A stretch of DNA of 64,000 bases from Dryocosmus kuriphilus (lineage: Eukaryota; Arthropoda; Insecta; Hymenoptera; Cynipidae): positions 27,662,583 through 27,726,582 of the forward strand of contig CM076191.1 in NCBI GenBank assembly GCA_038277395.1, read 5' to 3'. Under the pieces are notes generated by a model. It ran no database searches. It was not told the DNA's origin and saw only the letters and a list, made by a program, of their open reading frames with translations. Below, piece by piece: positions 47,303 to 58,375 of the stretch; positions within the stretch are counted from its first letter, which is position 1; each line of letters opens with the position of its first letter. The position numbers and the translations under genes are program-made.

Positions 47303-47934
47303 TCTAATTTTTAACATATAATTATGTGTATTTCTTCTTCACACCGCGTACCTGAATTAATATTAGTTTTTAAATGCAAGAGAGGTTCATTACATCTTTT
47401 GTGCTTCTCTCATATGATTTATGGTGTGTAATAATTGAATGCAACATTTCCAATACCTACTCGTTTCAACTATATAATGATCCTCCTCACCCTTCCAGAA
47501 ATCTCCTCATTCTCCTGACCTCCTCCTCCTCTTTCTCTTCCTCATGCATTTTAATAGTTAATTGAGGATAAATTTAGTGTTAATATCATTGAAAAAATTC
47601 CTTATACACATTTGTAAGAAATCAACCATTTAGAAGACAAGGTTCACATCGATTATAACTCCACAAGAAAAGTAGCGTGGTCGATGGTGGCGCACTCTAT
47701 TCGCTATTAATCTGGCTTGCCTTGTTAATCATGAATTAGATTTATTTTAACCGGAGACCAAGAAAAATATGTTTTTCATTGATAGCAGCAGATTTTAATA
47801 TCAACAATACTTCACTAAGCATGTTATTATTGCAGTGTTTCAACTAAGTAAATTGGATTTTTAGCATATTACTCTGTTGTGTTAAAGATTATTCCAATGT
47901 TTATTACAGGGGATTATAAAGTTTATGTAGCTGA

Positions 47935-48060
47935 TTTATTTGGTAGATCGATTGCGTTTACTTTAATTAACAATGTCAAGCAGATGGAAACAGAAATAAT
48001 GCATTGAAATAACTTCAATCATTAATGAAATAAAGGAGGCTGACATTATTATTTCCAATA
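47935..48060 (+). pseudogene. Degraded second copy of the central gene's 3' end
   Basis: Shares with the end of the central gene the words TTTGGTAGATCGA, AAGCAGATGGAAAC-like and TCAATCATTAATGAA, and GAGGCTG(A/G)...ATTATT. No open frame. It shows that the element once held at least two copies of this gene. Confidence 0.65.
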
Positions 48061-48078
48061 GTAGAAGTAACATATGTA

Positions 48079-48127
<49 letters not shown>
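48079..48127. repeat. (AT)n at inner end of the right arm
   Basis: About 48 bp of AT repeats. The left arm has only a short version at 46101-46110. Confidence 0.95.
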
Positions 48128-48129
<2 letters not shown>

Positions 48130-51100
48130 CTCGTTAATTCATAAAAACTGATCAAATAGACCCGACGCGGAACTAAGTATGCAATAGGTTTTTTTCTATT
48201 ACACTATACTATATAGTTCTTTTAATAAGTTAAATTCGATGTTATTTTTAAGCATAATAAGTTCCTACTTGTATATGAAACATAATTTTAAAATGTATAT
48301 CTACTTCTTAACTTCTTTCACCCACACTCATTTTGGTTATTATAACAATGTTAGAGACTCATCTCAGTTTTAGAGTTTTCTAACTGATAGTCTAAGGCTT
48401 GTAATCGTTGAGTGCAAAATTTTAAGTATTTTATTTAACTACAACCTCCTCCTCAGTAAATATAAACAAGTTTTGAGAAAAAAATATTTTTGACAACATT
48501 TTTCTTTAGTTTTTTCATAATTTTGTCTTATATTGCAACATTTTTTTCACACTGCGTACTGCACTTTCTTCAACACACAAATCTTCTACAATAGTTCCAA
48601 TTATAAAGTCTTTCATTTATTGAAACTACTTCATTAAAGACGTTGCTTGGTGCATAGGTTGAGTTCTTTGAGTACAATAAATGTAGAGTTTCGAATTAAA
48701 ATGGGAAGTATGAGTCCTTTTAATCAAGCTTGCTGAACTGACACCAAATTATCATCATACTGGAAACCAAAGTGCAGATTAAAATGTTTAGATTTAATAA
48801 CTCCTTCACCCACTGCACCATATAGTATAGCATAGTATAGTGTTGTATGGTATATTGCAGTCAGCTTGACTGCTTATAATTTCAAGCTTATTTTACTAGA
48901 GTTCACACTCAATTCCATGCCACCAAATTACATTATTGTTGTGTGCATTACCATACGTTTATATTTGCATTAGGCTGTCCTCTTCATTAATCGAAGAGTT
49001 TGAGTAGCCTATTCCTTATCGGTTCACTCTTCGATCTTTCATTGACAAACACATTATTTAAACATTTAAAACTATGCTATAGCATTTTACGAATATGTTG
49101 TAGTATTTGTAAAGAATTTCGTAAAATGTAAGACTTATGTTAATCAGTCTGATTTTATCAACAAATTAAATTTTATATATTCCATAAGTACATATGCATG
49201 ATTCACCTCCAGTTATTTCTTTGCATTTTCATTAACTAATTCCTTAGTGAATTTCTCTTTGATATTTTCAAAGAATTGGACAAAAAAAACGTAAGTCTAA
49301 CGTTAGTTAGGCTTTAAAATTTAGTCATTACTGATAGACGAGTTTCCACAATTTTTTATTAAAATTATATTACAGTAGTTTATCTTCAAAAGTGTGTGAT
49401 ATGTATCAAGAGTAGGTTAAACATGGCACACTTATTTTAATGTATAAAATCATGCAATGTAATGAGAAATGCTAAAAATCACACAAAATACGCAGGTTAG
49501 ACTTTTAAATTATTTTTTATATTCTGAACTGTACAATTTCTCTTCACATAATTTTTTTATTTAACATGGACATGAACCCTTTTTCCGAGAATCACGCTAT
49601 TAACGTAGCAAAATTTCTATAAATTGAGGATTTATTGTTTACGATTATCGATTCACTCTTCGATTTTTCATTGACAAACACATTATTTAAACATTCTAAA
49701 ATTGTGTTATAGCATTTTAGGAATATGTTGTAACATTTTTAAAGAACTTCGTAAAACATAGGACTTATATTGATCAGTCTGATTTTATCAACAAATTAAA
49801 TGTTTTATATATTATTCCATGAGTATGCATGATTCATCTCCAGTTAATTCTTTGCTTTTTCGTTAACTAACTCCTTAGTGGATTTCTTTTTGATACGTGC
49901 TGACAGGAAGCTGATGTCATATTTTCAAAGAATTGGACGAAAACATAAGTTTAACGTTGGTTGAGCTTAAAATTTATAACCAAATAAATTTTTTTAACTT
50001 TCCACAGCTACGCGCCACTCGTCTAACACCATCTCCTCATTAATTCCTTAGTGGAACCACTTGATCTTTACTGATAGATGAGTTTCAACAATTATTTAAT
50101 AAAATTACATTGCAGTAGTTTATCTTGAAAAGTGTGATACCAGGAGTAAGTTAAAAACGGCACACTTATTTTAATGTCTGAAATCATGCAATGTAATGAG
50201 AAATGTTAAAAATTACATTACTGCATCTCACAAATACGTAGGTTAGACTTTAAATTCTTCTTGTATATTCTGAACTGTACAATTGATCTTCACATTATTT
50301 TTTTATTTAGCATGAACATGAACCCTTTTTCCGAGAATCATGCTATTAACGTTGCAAAATTTCTATAAATTGGGGATTTATTTTTTACGATTATCGGATC
50401 ACTCGTTGATTTTTATTGACAAACACATTATTGAAACATTCTAAAACTATGTTATAGCATTTTAGGAATATGTTGTAATATTTTTCAAGAATTTCGTAAA
50501 ACATAGGGCTTATATTGATCAGTCTTTGATTTTATCAACAAATGAGTAAAATATTTTTTAGATATCATACTGCAACCTAAGAGAAGAACAGAGATCATAA
50601 GAGAGATTGAGGTGTTTAAAAACGAACGAATGTGAAACCTCGTAATAAAATGCATGTAGTCTTTTATCTCAAGCTTCGGAAATGTCGATACTATATTATT
50701 ATTGTTATTATTCAGATCGAAATATCTCATTTTGAAGAAACACATTTGCCAGACTCTTTACTGTAATATGACACCCTCGAGAACTTTATCGCTAAGGATG
50801 TTCGCATATTCTTCAATAATTTCTGAGATAATTATTCTCTAATTTTATATTATTGTAATATTTTTAAAGAATTTCGTAAAACATAAGACTTATGTTGATC
50901 GGTCTTGATTTTATCAACAAATTAAATGTTTATATATTCCATGAGTATGTATGAATCATCTCCAGTTATTTCTTGTGCTTTTTCATTAAATAATTCCTTA
51001 GTGTTTCTCCCTTTGATCTTTACTAATAGATGAGTTTCAAGAATTATTCAATAAAATTACATTGCAGTAGTTTATCATGAAAAGTGTGATATCAGGCGTA

Positions 51101-53189
51101 AGTTAAAAATGGCACACTTATTTTAATGTCTAAAATCATCCAATGCAATGAGAAATGTTAAAAATCACATTACTGTATATATCTCACAAATACGTAGGAA
51201 AGACTTTAAATTATTTTTGTATATTCTGAACTGTACGATCTTCACTTTATTTAGCATAGACATGAACCCTTTTCCGAGAATCACGCTATTAACGTAGCAA
51301 AATTTCTATAAATTGAGGATTTATTGTTTACGAATGATATTAGTAAAACCTCTCAGGAGACGTTATAACATTTTAGGTATGTGTTGTGATATTTTTAAGA
51401 ATTTCGTAAAACATAAGGCTTGCATTGATCAGTCTTTGATTTTAGCAACAAATGAGTAAAATATTTTTTAGATATCGTAGTACAACCTAAGAGAAGAACA
51501 GAGATCATAAGAGAGATTGAGGTGTTTAAAAACGCACGAATGTGAAACCTCTTAATAAAATGCATGTAGCCTTTTATTTCAAGCTTCGGAAATGACACCC
51601 TCGAGAACTTTATGATTAAGGATGCTCGCATATTCTTTAATAATTTCTGAGATAAATATTCTCTAATTTTATATTATTGTGACATGCAACATGTAATCTC
51701 TGACCATTAGAAAGGATTCATTTCTTTAGATGCATTTTTTTACCCATATGCTAGTTGATTGGCTACAAATATTTTCTAATAAATTATTTTACACAGTAGC
51801 TTTAGAGAGAATAAAATCATTATTCTTAATAAAATGCCTTATAATGTCTTATTTTAAACCTCGCAAATGTTGAGTGTCGTATTACATGTGATATGCATCG
51901 AGGTGAAAAATAATGAAGAGCTTATGATAGAGAGTGAGAGATTGGGAGAGAGAGAGAAGGAGATGGTTTTACAGATTCCATATTTTAGTGCTTCTAAAAG
52001 GAGACAGATGGCACTACTGATATCATACTTTAATTTTTCCAAAAGAAAAAACAGATGGCATTGCATGGTTTTAGCACGGGCATGTGAAACATTCTGGATA
52101 TTCATACGTCTCTCTACTAAATAGTACAATATAATGCAGTTTACTGTAATATGACACCCTCGAAAACTTTATCGCTAAGGATGTTATTGAAATTGTACAC
52201 CAAAATATTATTTACATCTAATTCTACTGCTAAAAACTCTTCTAAAAGAATCGAATGTATCACATTGGGGAACGTACTCTTGATTTGTATTAAAGTTGCT
52301 ATGAAAAGAATGTTCGTAAAATCTTGAATAAAATAATGCATGCCGTCTTATCTCAGGCTTTGCAAAAATGTTTATAGCGTATTATATTACACATCGAGAA
52401 CTAAATTCGTTCATTTAAAATGATGCTGGATAAAAATGAGTCATTAAATAAAATAATCGAATGAAATTTAGAATCTAAATTATGTTATTCTTTCTTCGAT
52501 CATTAATTTCAATAAATTGAGTGGAGCATTATTTGGTCAGCGCTTAGATCAATATTTCTAAAATCAACATGGAAATATAATCTCGAGAAATGTACTTATA
52601 TATTTACAATTAATATAGGTACTATCTTTGTCTACTAATGTATCTCCCTCTTTATCTTAAAGTTCTAGAATTGTCTACAGGTTCAGACGCGTCTGCAATT
52701 AAACGTTTTCAAACGTAAATGTATTGCGTTGTTTAATGAGATCATCCCATATATTTTCTAGAAGCTAATGAGAGAGAGGGAGAGAGAAATATATTCACCT
52801 CTTTATCTTAAAGTTCTAGAAGGTTCTACACGCGTCAGATGCGTCTCCGATTAAACGTTTTGATACGTAGTTTAATGAGATCATCGAGAGAATTTCTAGA
52901 AGCTTATAGGGGTTAGAAGGGTCGCAGGGGGAAGGGGAGGTTGTTTTTCATCAATTTCGTGTCTCGCAACTGCGTAGTAAATGATATCATCGAGAATATT
53001 CTAGAAGGTTATGGGCGATAGAGGGGCCGGAGGGGGAAGGGGAGGTTGTTTTTCATCAATTTCGTACTTAGTGACGTCACATCGAACATTCTAGAAGCTT
53101 AGCACGGACATTTACCACTACAGCTCTCGAAGTTCTAGAAAGCCGGTAAGGTAGGAATTTGCGTCCAGAACCGGCCCTATAATGCTACT
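48117..53189 (-). repeat. Right inverted arm of the 17-kb element
   Basis: Uninterrupted arm of about 5.07 kb, near-identical to the left arm without its nested R1. It carries mirrored small ORFs at 50485-50745, 51395-51631, 51854-52129 and 52141-52341. Confidence 0.92.
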
Positions 53190-53195
53190 CATCTT
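53190..53195 (+). repeat. Target site duplication CATCTT (right)
   Basis: Pairs with 36201-36206. Confidence 0.88.
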
Positions 53196-53590
53196 TAAAC
53201 TTACGGCGCCTACTAACAGCAGCAGAATCAGAATGGTCTGTATATTGAATGGATAAACACACCTTAAGAAAGCCGCCACCTCCATCAATCCCAAATTTAT
53301 AATGCTCATTAGAAATATTTCTTTCATTTTCCAAACATGAAATAAATCCAGCAAGGTTTTTACAGTAAACAAGTGGCTGATTAATTATAGTTTCCATATT
53401 ATCTTGCAAATCATGAGAATTAACTTTTGTCACTTCAAAAAAAACTATCTATCCTGTGTGCATTGCTTACCACTGAGTTTTTAAATCCTGCTTCAACAAT
53501 TTTACGCTTCCGAGTTGCTACGCGAAGATCTGATGCTAGCCCTATTATTGTTTTGCTGCTTAAATTATATTTGGTCTGAATTGTACACAT
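53190..53590 (-). pseudogene. Transposon protein of the LLG...YPC(W/L)C family, N-terminal part
   Basis: N-terminal half of the gene whose remainder lies at 35275-36206. From Met 53590 it reads MCTIQTKYNLSSKTIIGLAS, with a basic RVATRKRKIVEAGFKN. After a frameshift in a T-run near 53441 it continues with CLENERNISNEHYKFGID, GGGGFLKVCLSIQ and SRRRKFKD, ending at the CATCTT duplication. Confidence 0.7.
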
Positions 53591-53770
53591 ATCGTCCGTT
53601 TTTCAATAAGATATAAGCTCTGATAATAATGAAAATAATAAAATAATCGAAAATGTGGTCGCATTCGAGAGGGGCACTAGTTACGATTTCCGTTCCGAAG
53701 GAAAATTTGTTCAGTAAACGTGTAGAAATCAAGCCCCGTTGGAATTTTTTTGGGTTGAGTTCAGTTCAGG

Positions 53771-54000
53771 TTATCCGTGGCCTCCCAAACCATGACTGTC
53801 GTGTACCTATTTTCTACTAGTGCGGGCTCACCACACCCACCACTGGTTCCTATCGGCTGTCCGAGACTGCTTATTCTTGTATTCGCAGAATCGCAGTTAA
53901 CCTCAGGGGCTCTTCAACCTCAGGGGCCGTTCCTTTATCCGCAAACTGAGGACGCGCTATGTAGTAGTAACAGAAACCCACCTAGCAGGCACACTTACTT
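53771..54000 (-). mobile_element. Retrotransposon 5' untranslated region, outer part
   Basis: GC-richer block with CCTCAGGGGC repeated twice. Contiguous with 34618-34977 once the TIR transposon is removed. Assignment rests on position and composition. Confidence 0.4.
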
Positions 54001-54350
54001 AAGGTCTAAAAAGTCTTCTTAGGCCTTAAAAAAGTGTGCCAAAGCGTAATCTAATCCGATTAGTCTTTCGACAGTTATCCGGTATACAGACGATGTCAAC
54101 AGCGACGACATACAGACATACACCATCGTGAAACCTGTTTTCTTTTCGGATTCAGGGGGTCTCGAAATATCGAGATACGAAAAAAATGTTCAGAAGCAAA
54201 GTTGTTTATTTTAAAACGATCTACAAATTTCCTTATAACATTTTTTTATAAGACGCATATTTTTCGTGTTAATCTAGAAAAATTTTATTAATAAGAAACA
54301 GGAATTTAATTTTCCTGCCAAACTATGCGAGATACGAAAAAATATATTTT
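54000..54350 (+). repeat. R1 fragments (tail, then satellite units in reverse)
   Basis: 54018-54180 matches the R1 tail (AAGTGTGCCAAAGCG, TTTCGGATTCAGGGGG). 54180-54350 matches body units in inverse orientation (CTACAAATTT, CCAAACTATGCGAGATACG). Confidence 0.65.
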
Positions 54351-54668
54351 TTTTAATTTAGAATTTTTTATTATTGCTCACTAGCAAAAAACTCTGCATA
54401 GAACACATTTTTTATAATTTTTGAACCAATAGGAATTTTTTTTCGAATTTTCAAATAAAAAAAGGGACAACAGAAGATATTGATTAAAAATTCTTTTTAC
54501 TCTTTTTGGATACAAACCCATGAATTTTATTTATCCAAATCAAACGATTCGATTCATTTTACCATTTTCACTTCACTCTACCTTATAACTATCGCCAATA
54601 AATACCCATTAATTTATAATACATCTAAGAAGACTTATACAAACAAGTTCGCATTTATTGACAATTAC

Positions 54669-55041
54669 TTATCTTCTTATTTCTGGACTAAAGTGTTTCA
54701 ATAAAACGAGGTATGTCGTCACTGTTTCCATAAACTGAAACATAATACTTATATTAGACATTTCTAATTCTTTTTTTATAAACTAGATATACATAATTAA
54801 GTTCTTACCCCTTGAAATAAGGGATAGTCTAAAGTAGTGAATCCACACACAGTAAATGCCAAGGGTTGGTGGGTTAGTTGTAAAGAAAATTGTTCAATCT
54901 GGTATTTAAAAAAAAAACAGTTTTTATTATTCTGATATTCATTTAGAGATTCTTTAAAGCAGGCCTCCTTACTGCTTCTTTTAATTCTTCATTTTGAATT
55001 GTATTTCTCATTTCGCAAAGGATTTCTCTCGTCCTACGTGA
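54669..55041 (-). pseudogene. Gustatory receptor pseudogene, last three exons
   Basis: Exon G (54734-54669) encodes FMETVTTYLVLLKHFSPEI, the 7tm_7 C-terminal TYLxxLxxF motif, and ends at TAA. Exon F (54898-54809) encodes IEQFSLQLTHQPLAFTVCG and LDYPLFQG, with a CAG acceptor and GTAAG donor. Exon E (55041-54973) encodes TREILCEMRN and NEELKEA with a GTAAGG donor, but its acceptor CAG has become CAA. Spacing and exon sizes (69, 90, 66 bp) are identical to the neighbouring gene at 60415-63564, so this is its tandem paralogue. Upstream exons are missing up to 59870, where an exon B homolog lies. A transposon (55480-59436) sits between. Confidence 0.85.
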
Positions 55042-55124
55042 TTGCATGTGCAAAAAAAAATTAGTTCATGAAGCAGGCGGCAAGCGCCTATTAAAAAGGG
55101 TTTTGTAGGTGAACATATTAGGTA

Positions 55125-55129
<5 letters not shown>

Positions 55130-55180
<51 letters not shown>
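55130..55180. repeat. (TA)n microsatellite
   Basis: About 50 bp of TA repeats upstream of the receptor exons. Confidence 0.97.
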
Positions 55181-55183
<3 letters not shown>

Positions 55184-55521
55184 ATTTCTATGTATCAGGC
55201 TGATGAGGTTAGGTGGAGAGATGTAGGAAGGAGAGGCGGAAAGAATTATTTTTCTCTGATTCCCAAGAAGAGGGTTAAGGCACCCACGTAGTGTAATGGT
55301 GGTAGTAGTAATATTAATTATCCATTTATATTACGGAAACGTTCACGAAAGACGTTACACAGGTTTTTAGAGATTTTACCCCCCCCCCCCCACACCCTGG
55401 CACGTGTTTTTCCGTATGTTTATACACGTAAGTCAGAATGAGAGTCGAGAAAAGATGTCAACACGCGGAAGATGTCTATTAGGACGTAACGAAATAAAAA
55501 TTTTGATCTTTCGTTTTTTCT

Positions 55522-55568
<47 letters not shown>
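55522..55568. repeat. Poly-G tract (47 bp)
   Basis: Uninterrupted G-run in the left arm. The matching place in the right arm (about 59381-59394) has only a short interrupted C-rich run. Confidence 0.95.
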
Positions 55569-55570
<2 letters not shown>

Positions 55571-55642
55571 CTAGTAGGTACCAAAATGTCTTCCTGAATG
55601 TTTGAGCAAAAAAAATTCGCTCAGTTCGTACAACGTGGTCAA

Positions 55643-56310
55643 AGGTCAAAATCACGAAAAATTGCATTTTCTTCGTTATTTTCAAGGCAATAATTTTTTT
55701 CTGATCTTTGAAGAACGGTTACCTTGTAGCCAATCTATTTTTTTTCGAATCCAGGTGAAAACCCTAAAAGTCGTATAGGTGCTATAATAATATGGGTGTA
55801 TGATTTTGACTATTTTTCGTTACTTTAGCTTGAGTCTGCAGAAATAAGATACTTTTTGATGAAGTATGTACTGCATAAAAACTGGTATCAATACATTATG
55901 CAAATTTAGTCGTCGTTCCGTGTCCGAAAAAAACACCGGCACACAAAAAAACCATCTCTCTGATATTTTAACGTGACACATATATTCCCATGTAATTTCA
56001 CCCGCTGATCACGAATTCGTGGTCCGTTTCACTCCATCACGTCTGGGTCAAAGGCATTTTAAGGTCAAATTTGAAAAAATGTCATTTGAGTAAAATAAAC
56101 AATCAAACTTTATGTTTCTCGGGTCGCTGAATTCGAACTTGAGGTCTGTTTGACCCCAAGTAGTGGAGGTCAAGGTCATTTGAAGGTCAAATGTGTTTAT
56201 TTTAGAAGAAAATGAATTTTTGACTACAGATTCTGAAAGAACGGAAAATTTTACGTCCAGATGTGTATTTTATTTTTTTTCACGATGATCCAGAGGTCAT
56301 TTCAAGGTCA
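55643..56310 (+). promoter_or_regulatory. Cluster of seven AGGTCA hexamers in the left arm
   Basis: AGGTCA at 55643, 56062, 56167, 56173, 56184, 56294 and 56305, several as TCAAGGTCA, with mirrored TGACCT sites in the right arm (58690-58940). The hexamer is the nuclear receptor half-site. A regulatory role is inference. Confidence 0.35.
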
Positions 56311-58375
56311 TTATAAGTGGTAATGCGGAGAGTTTATTTGATAACTGCAAAAATACGAAAATATGTAATATATTTTGAGGATCGTTGAATCCGAATACGA
56401 GGTCCGTTGGTCTCCTCAAGGACGAGATCAGGGTCACATCAAGGTCGAGAAAAGAAATAAATTTCAGTATAATAATAAAGAACTCAGTTATTTTCTTTTT
56501 TCGTCTATAACCTGACTCTTGATCTCTTTTTAGTAACCAACAGTAGTCCGCCAACATATTCACGTCCCATTTTCCTTGCCACCTAATTTCAGCTTCCTTT
56601 AGATTTTGATAGAACCGCTCCCCTTGCTCTTCGCTGTAATCTCCCAAGTTCTCAGGAAAGTAACTGACATGAGAATCCATGAAATGAACTTTGAGACTCA
56701 TCAAATATCCCAAACGCTAATAGTTCCTTATCATATTTGCTACAATAGTTTCTTAGTCACCGCTTCTGTTATTTCCCAAAAAGTTCTGAGCAACATCTCG
56801 GAAACTGAGCCAGGCAGCTTTCTCTAAGGCAGTCATTGTATCAATGAAATTTTCATTTTGAAACATTTGACGGATTTGAGGTCCATCGAATATCCCTTCC
56901 TTCAATTTGGATTCACTCAATCGAGGGAATTGCTCTACTAAGTACTGAAAACATTTTCCATTTTTATCCAACGCTTTGACAAACTGTTTCATCAGCCCAA
57001 GTTTTATGTGAAGAGGCGGAAGTAAAACTTTTGAGGGATCAATCAAAGGCTGTCTCAGTACATTGTGACTTCCAGGATCGAGTTGTGCTCTTGTTTGCGA
57101 AACCTTTTTTTTGTAATGATTCGCGCGATCTCTACTATCCCATAAACATAGGAAGCAGGGATACTTTGTATATCCTGACTGTTGACCAAGAAGAATCGTT
57201 ATTATTTTCAAATCGCCACAAATCTGCCACTTATGTTCATTATATCGAATTTTATCCAATACGTATTGCACATTTTCGTAACTTTCTTTCAATTGTGTTG
57301 AGTGCGCTAAAGGTAGACTTGCGTACTCATTTCCATTGTTGAGAAGCACTGCCTTAAGACTCAGTCTTGAGGAATCTATAAACAATCTCCATTCTTCAGG
57401 AATATAAATACCTTCTTTCCTTTCGCTCATCAAGCCATAAACATCTGTGCAATATACCAAAGAACCATCTTCGTCTTTCTTGAAATATTCACGGAATTTT
57501 TTTTTTTTTTTTTTTGATTTCTGTAGAAGGATGACTTTGTTCCCCGTTTAAACATTCCGCGATTTTTCAACTCTGCGGCCATGTATTCAGAAGCATCTTT
57601 AGGAAGCCCCATACTCCTGATAAAATTACTCAAACTTTCTTGATAGAATAGTTTTACAGGTTTATTTTTTTCCTTCCTGCATTTCGGAATATATTCTTCT
57701 TCATGATCATCTTCATTCAAGTTCTCGAGAGATTCTTGTTCACTGTCAAAAGATTCCTCTCTATGAGTTTCTTTACTCGCAAGCTTCATTCATCGATGAA
57801 CTCGTATCCATTTTTTCGTCAGCACACTCTACCCTAGATTTTGCTGGCACAACGGAAGATACTATTGCGTATTTTATTAGTGACTTTGTTTTAAAGCTGA
57901 ATTCTCTAACTTTGGTGTTGCAAAAATAGCAGTCTTCATCTGATTCAGGTATTGACCATATTACTGGTGATGAGTATTTCAAAATTTTATTATTTTTGGT
58001 ATCATTCCATCGGATGAGCATATTGAAACAAGAGCAGCAAATAGTCTCTGGAGCAAACGTATCATTTTGAGCAGGAAGTTCCTTTTCATAACATTCTCAA
58101 AATATATTCGTACATTTGTTATTCATTGACCTGCGATTTTGACTTACTTCATATTTCCCGCAAACATAACAAAAAACATTTTTATCAGCGCTGCAAACGT
58201 GGCTTGCAGCATCTTCAGTTCTTGTAGCTTCATACTCCTTTTTGGCCAAGTCGCCAACCAATAAAAAGCTGCGGTCGCTTGATAACGACGATTGCGGGCC
58301 CGCTTGCTCACCCTGACCAACCACCGATACTGGGCATCCGAAACCCTGCATCGTAATCTTTCGTGTGCCGACCAT
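56297..58375 (-). pseudogene. Transposon protein of the LLG...YPC(W/L)C family, frameshifted
   Basis: Met 58375 begins MVGTRKITMQGFGCPVSVVG. The N-terminal part holds FCYVCGKYEV and, further on, DCYFCNTKV, Cys pairs suggesting zinc binding, with a stop near 58099. The central part (57789-57430) is acidic, then reads LSNFIRSMGLPKDASEYMAA. The core (57460-56753) shows EEWRLFIDSSRLSLKAVLL, LKIITILLGQQSGYTKYPCF, LPPLHIKLGLMKQF and KEGIFDGPQIRQM. The C-terminus (56713-56297) has SLKVHFMDSHVSYFPENLGD, GERFYQNLKEAEIRWQGKW and LADYCWLLKR. Breaks: stop near 58099, the A-run at 57498-57516 and a shift near 56740. Presumably the transposase of the surrounding element (position and the paralogue at 35275 support this), but the catalytic residues are not assigned. 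Confidence 0.75.

Larger units (their letters stand above)
36207..53189. mobile_element. 17-kb palindromic element, Polinton/Maverick-like, with ~5-kb TIRs
   Basis: Begins AGTAGCATTATAGGGCCGG and ends with the exact complement, giving 5'-AG...CT-3' termini, flanked by the 6-bp duplication CATCTT. Polintons are defined by 6-bp duplications and AG/CT ends. Arms run 36207-46110 and about 48117-53189. The left arm contains a 4831-bp nested insertion (39100-43930), without which both are about 5.07 kb. Unique centre about 2 kb with one intact gene. No protein-primed polymerase, retroviral-type integrase, protease, ATPase or capsid gene is visible, so it would be non-autonomous. An unrelated large foldback that happens to make a 6-bp duplication is the alternative. 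Confidence 0.75.
34978..53770 (-). mobile_element. TIR transposon interrupted by the 17-kb palindromic element
   Basis: Left end CCTGAACTGAACTCAACCC... and right end its complement ...GGGTTGAGTTCAGTTCAGG. The ~100-bp ends also share TTCCAACGGGGCTTGATTTC and TACACGTTTACTGAAC. Without the nested element it is about 1.8 kb. It carries one minus-strand gene split into two parts. Superfamily not identified. Confidence 0.8.

Noticed and set aside
56606..57342. Plus-strand ORFs opposite the transposon gene
   Set aside because: Shadow frames of the minus-strand transposon protein.
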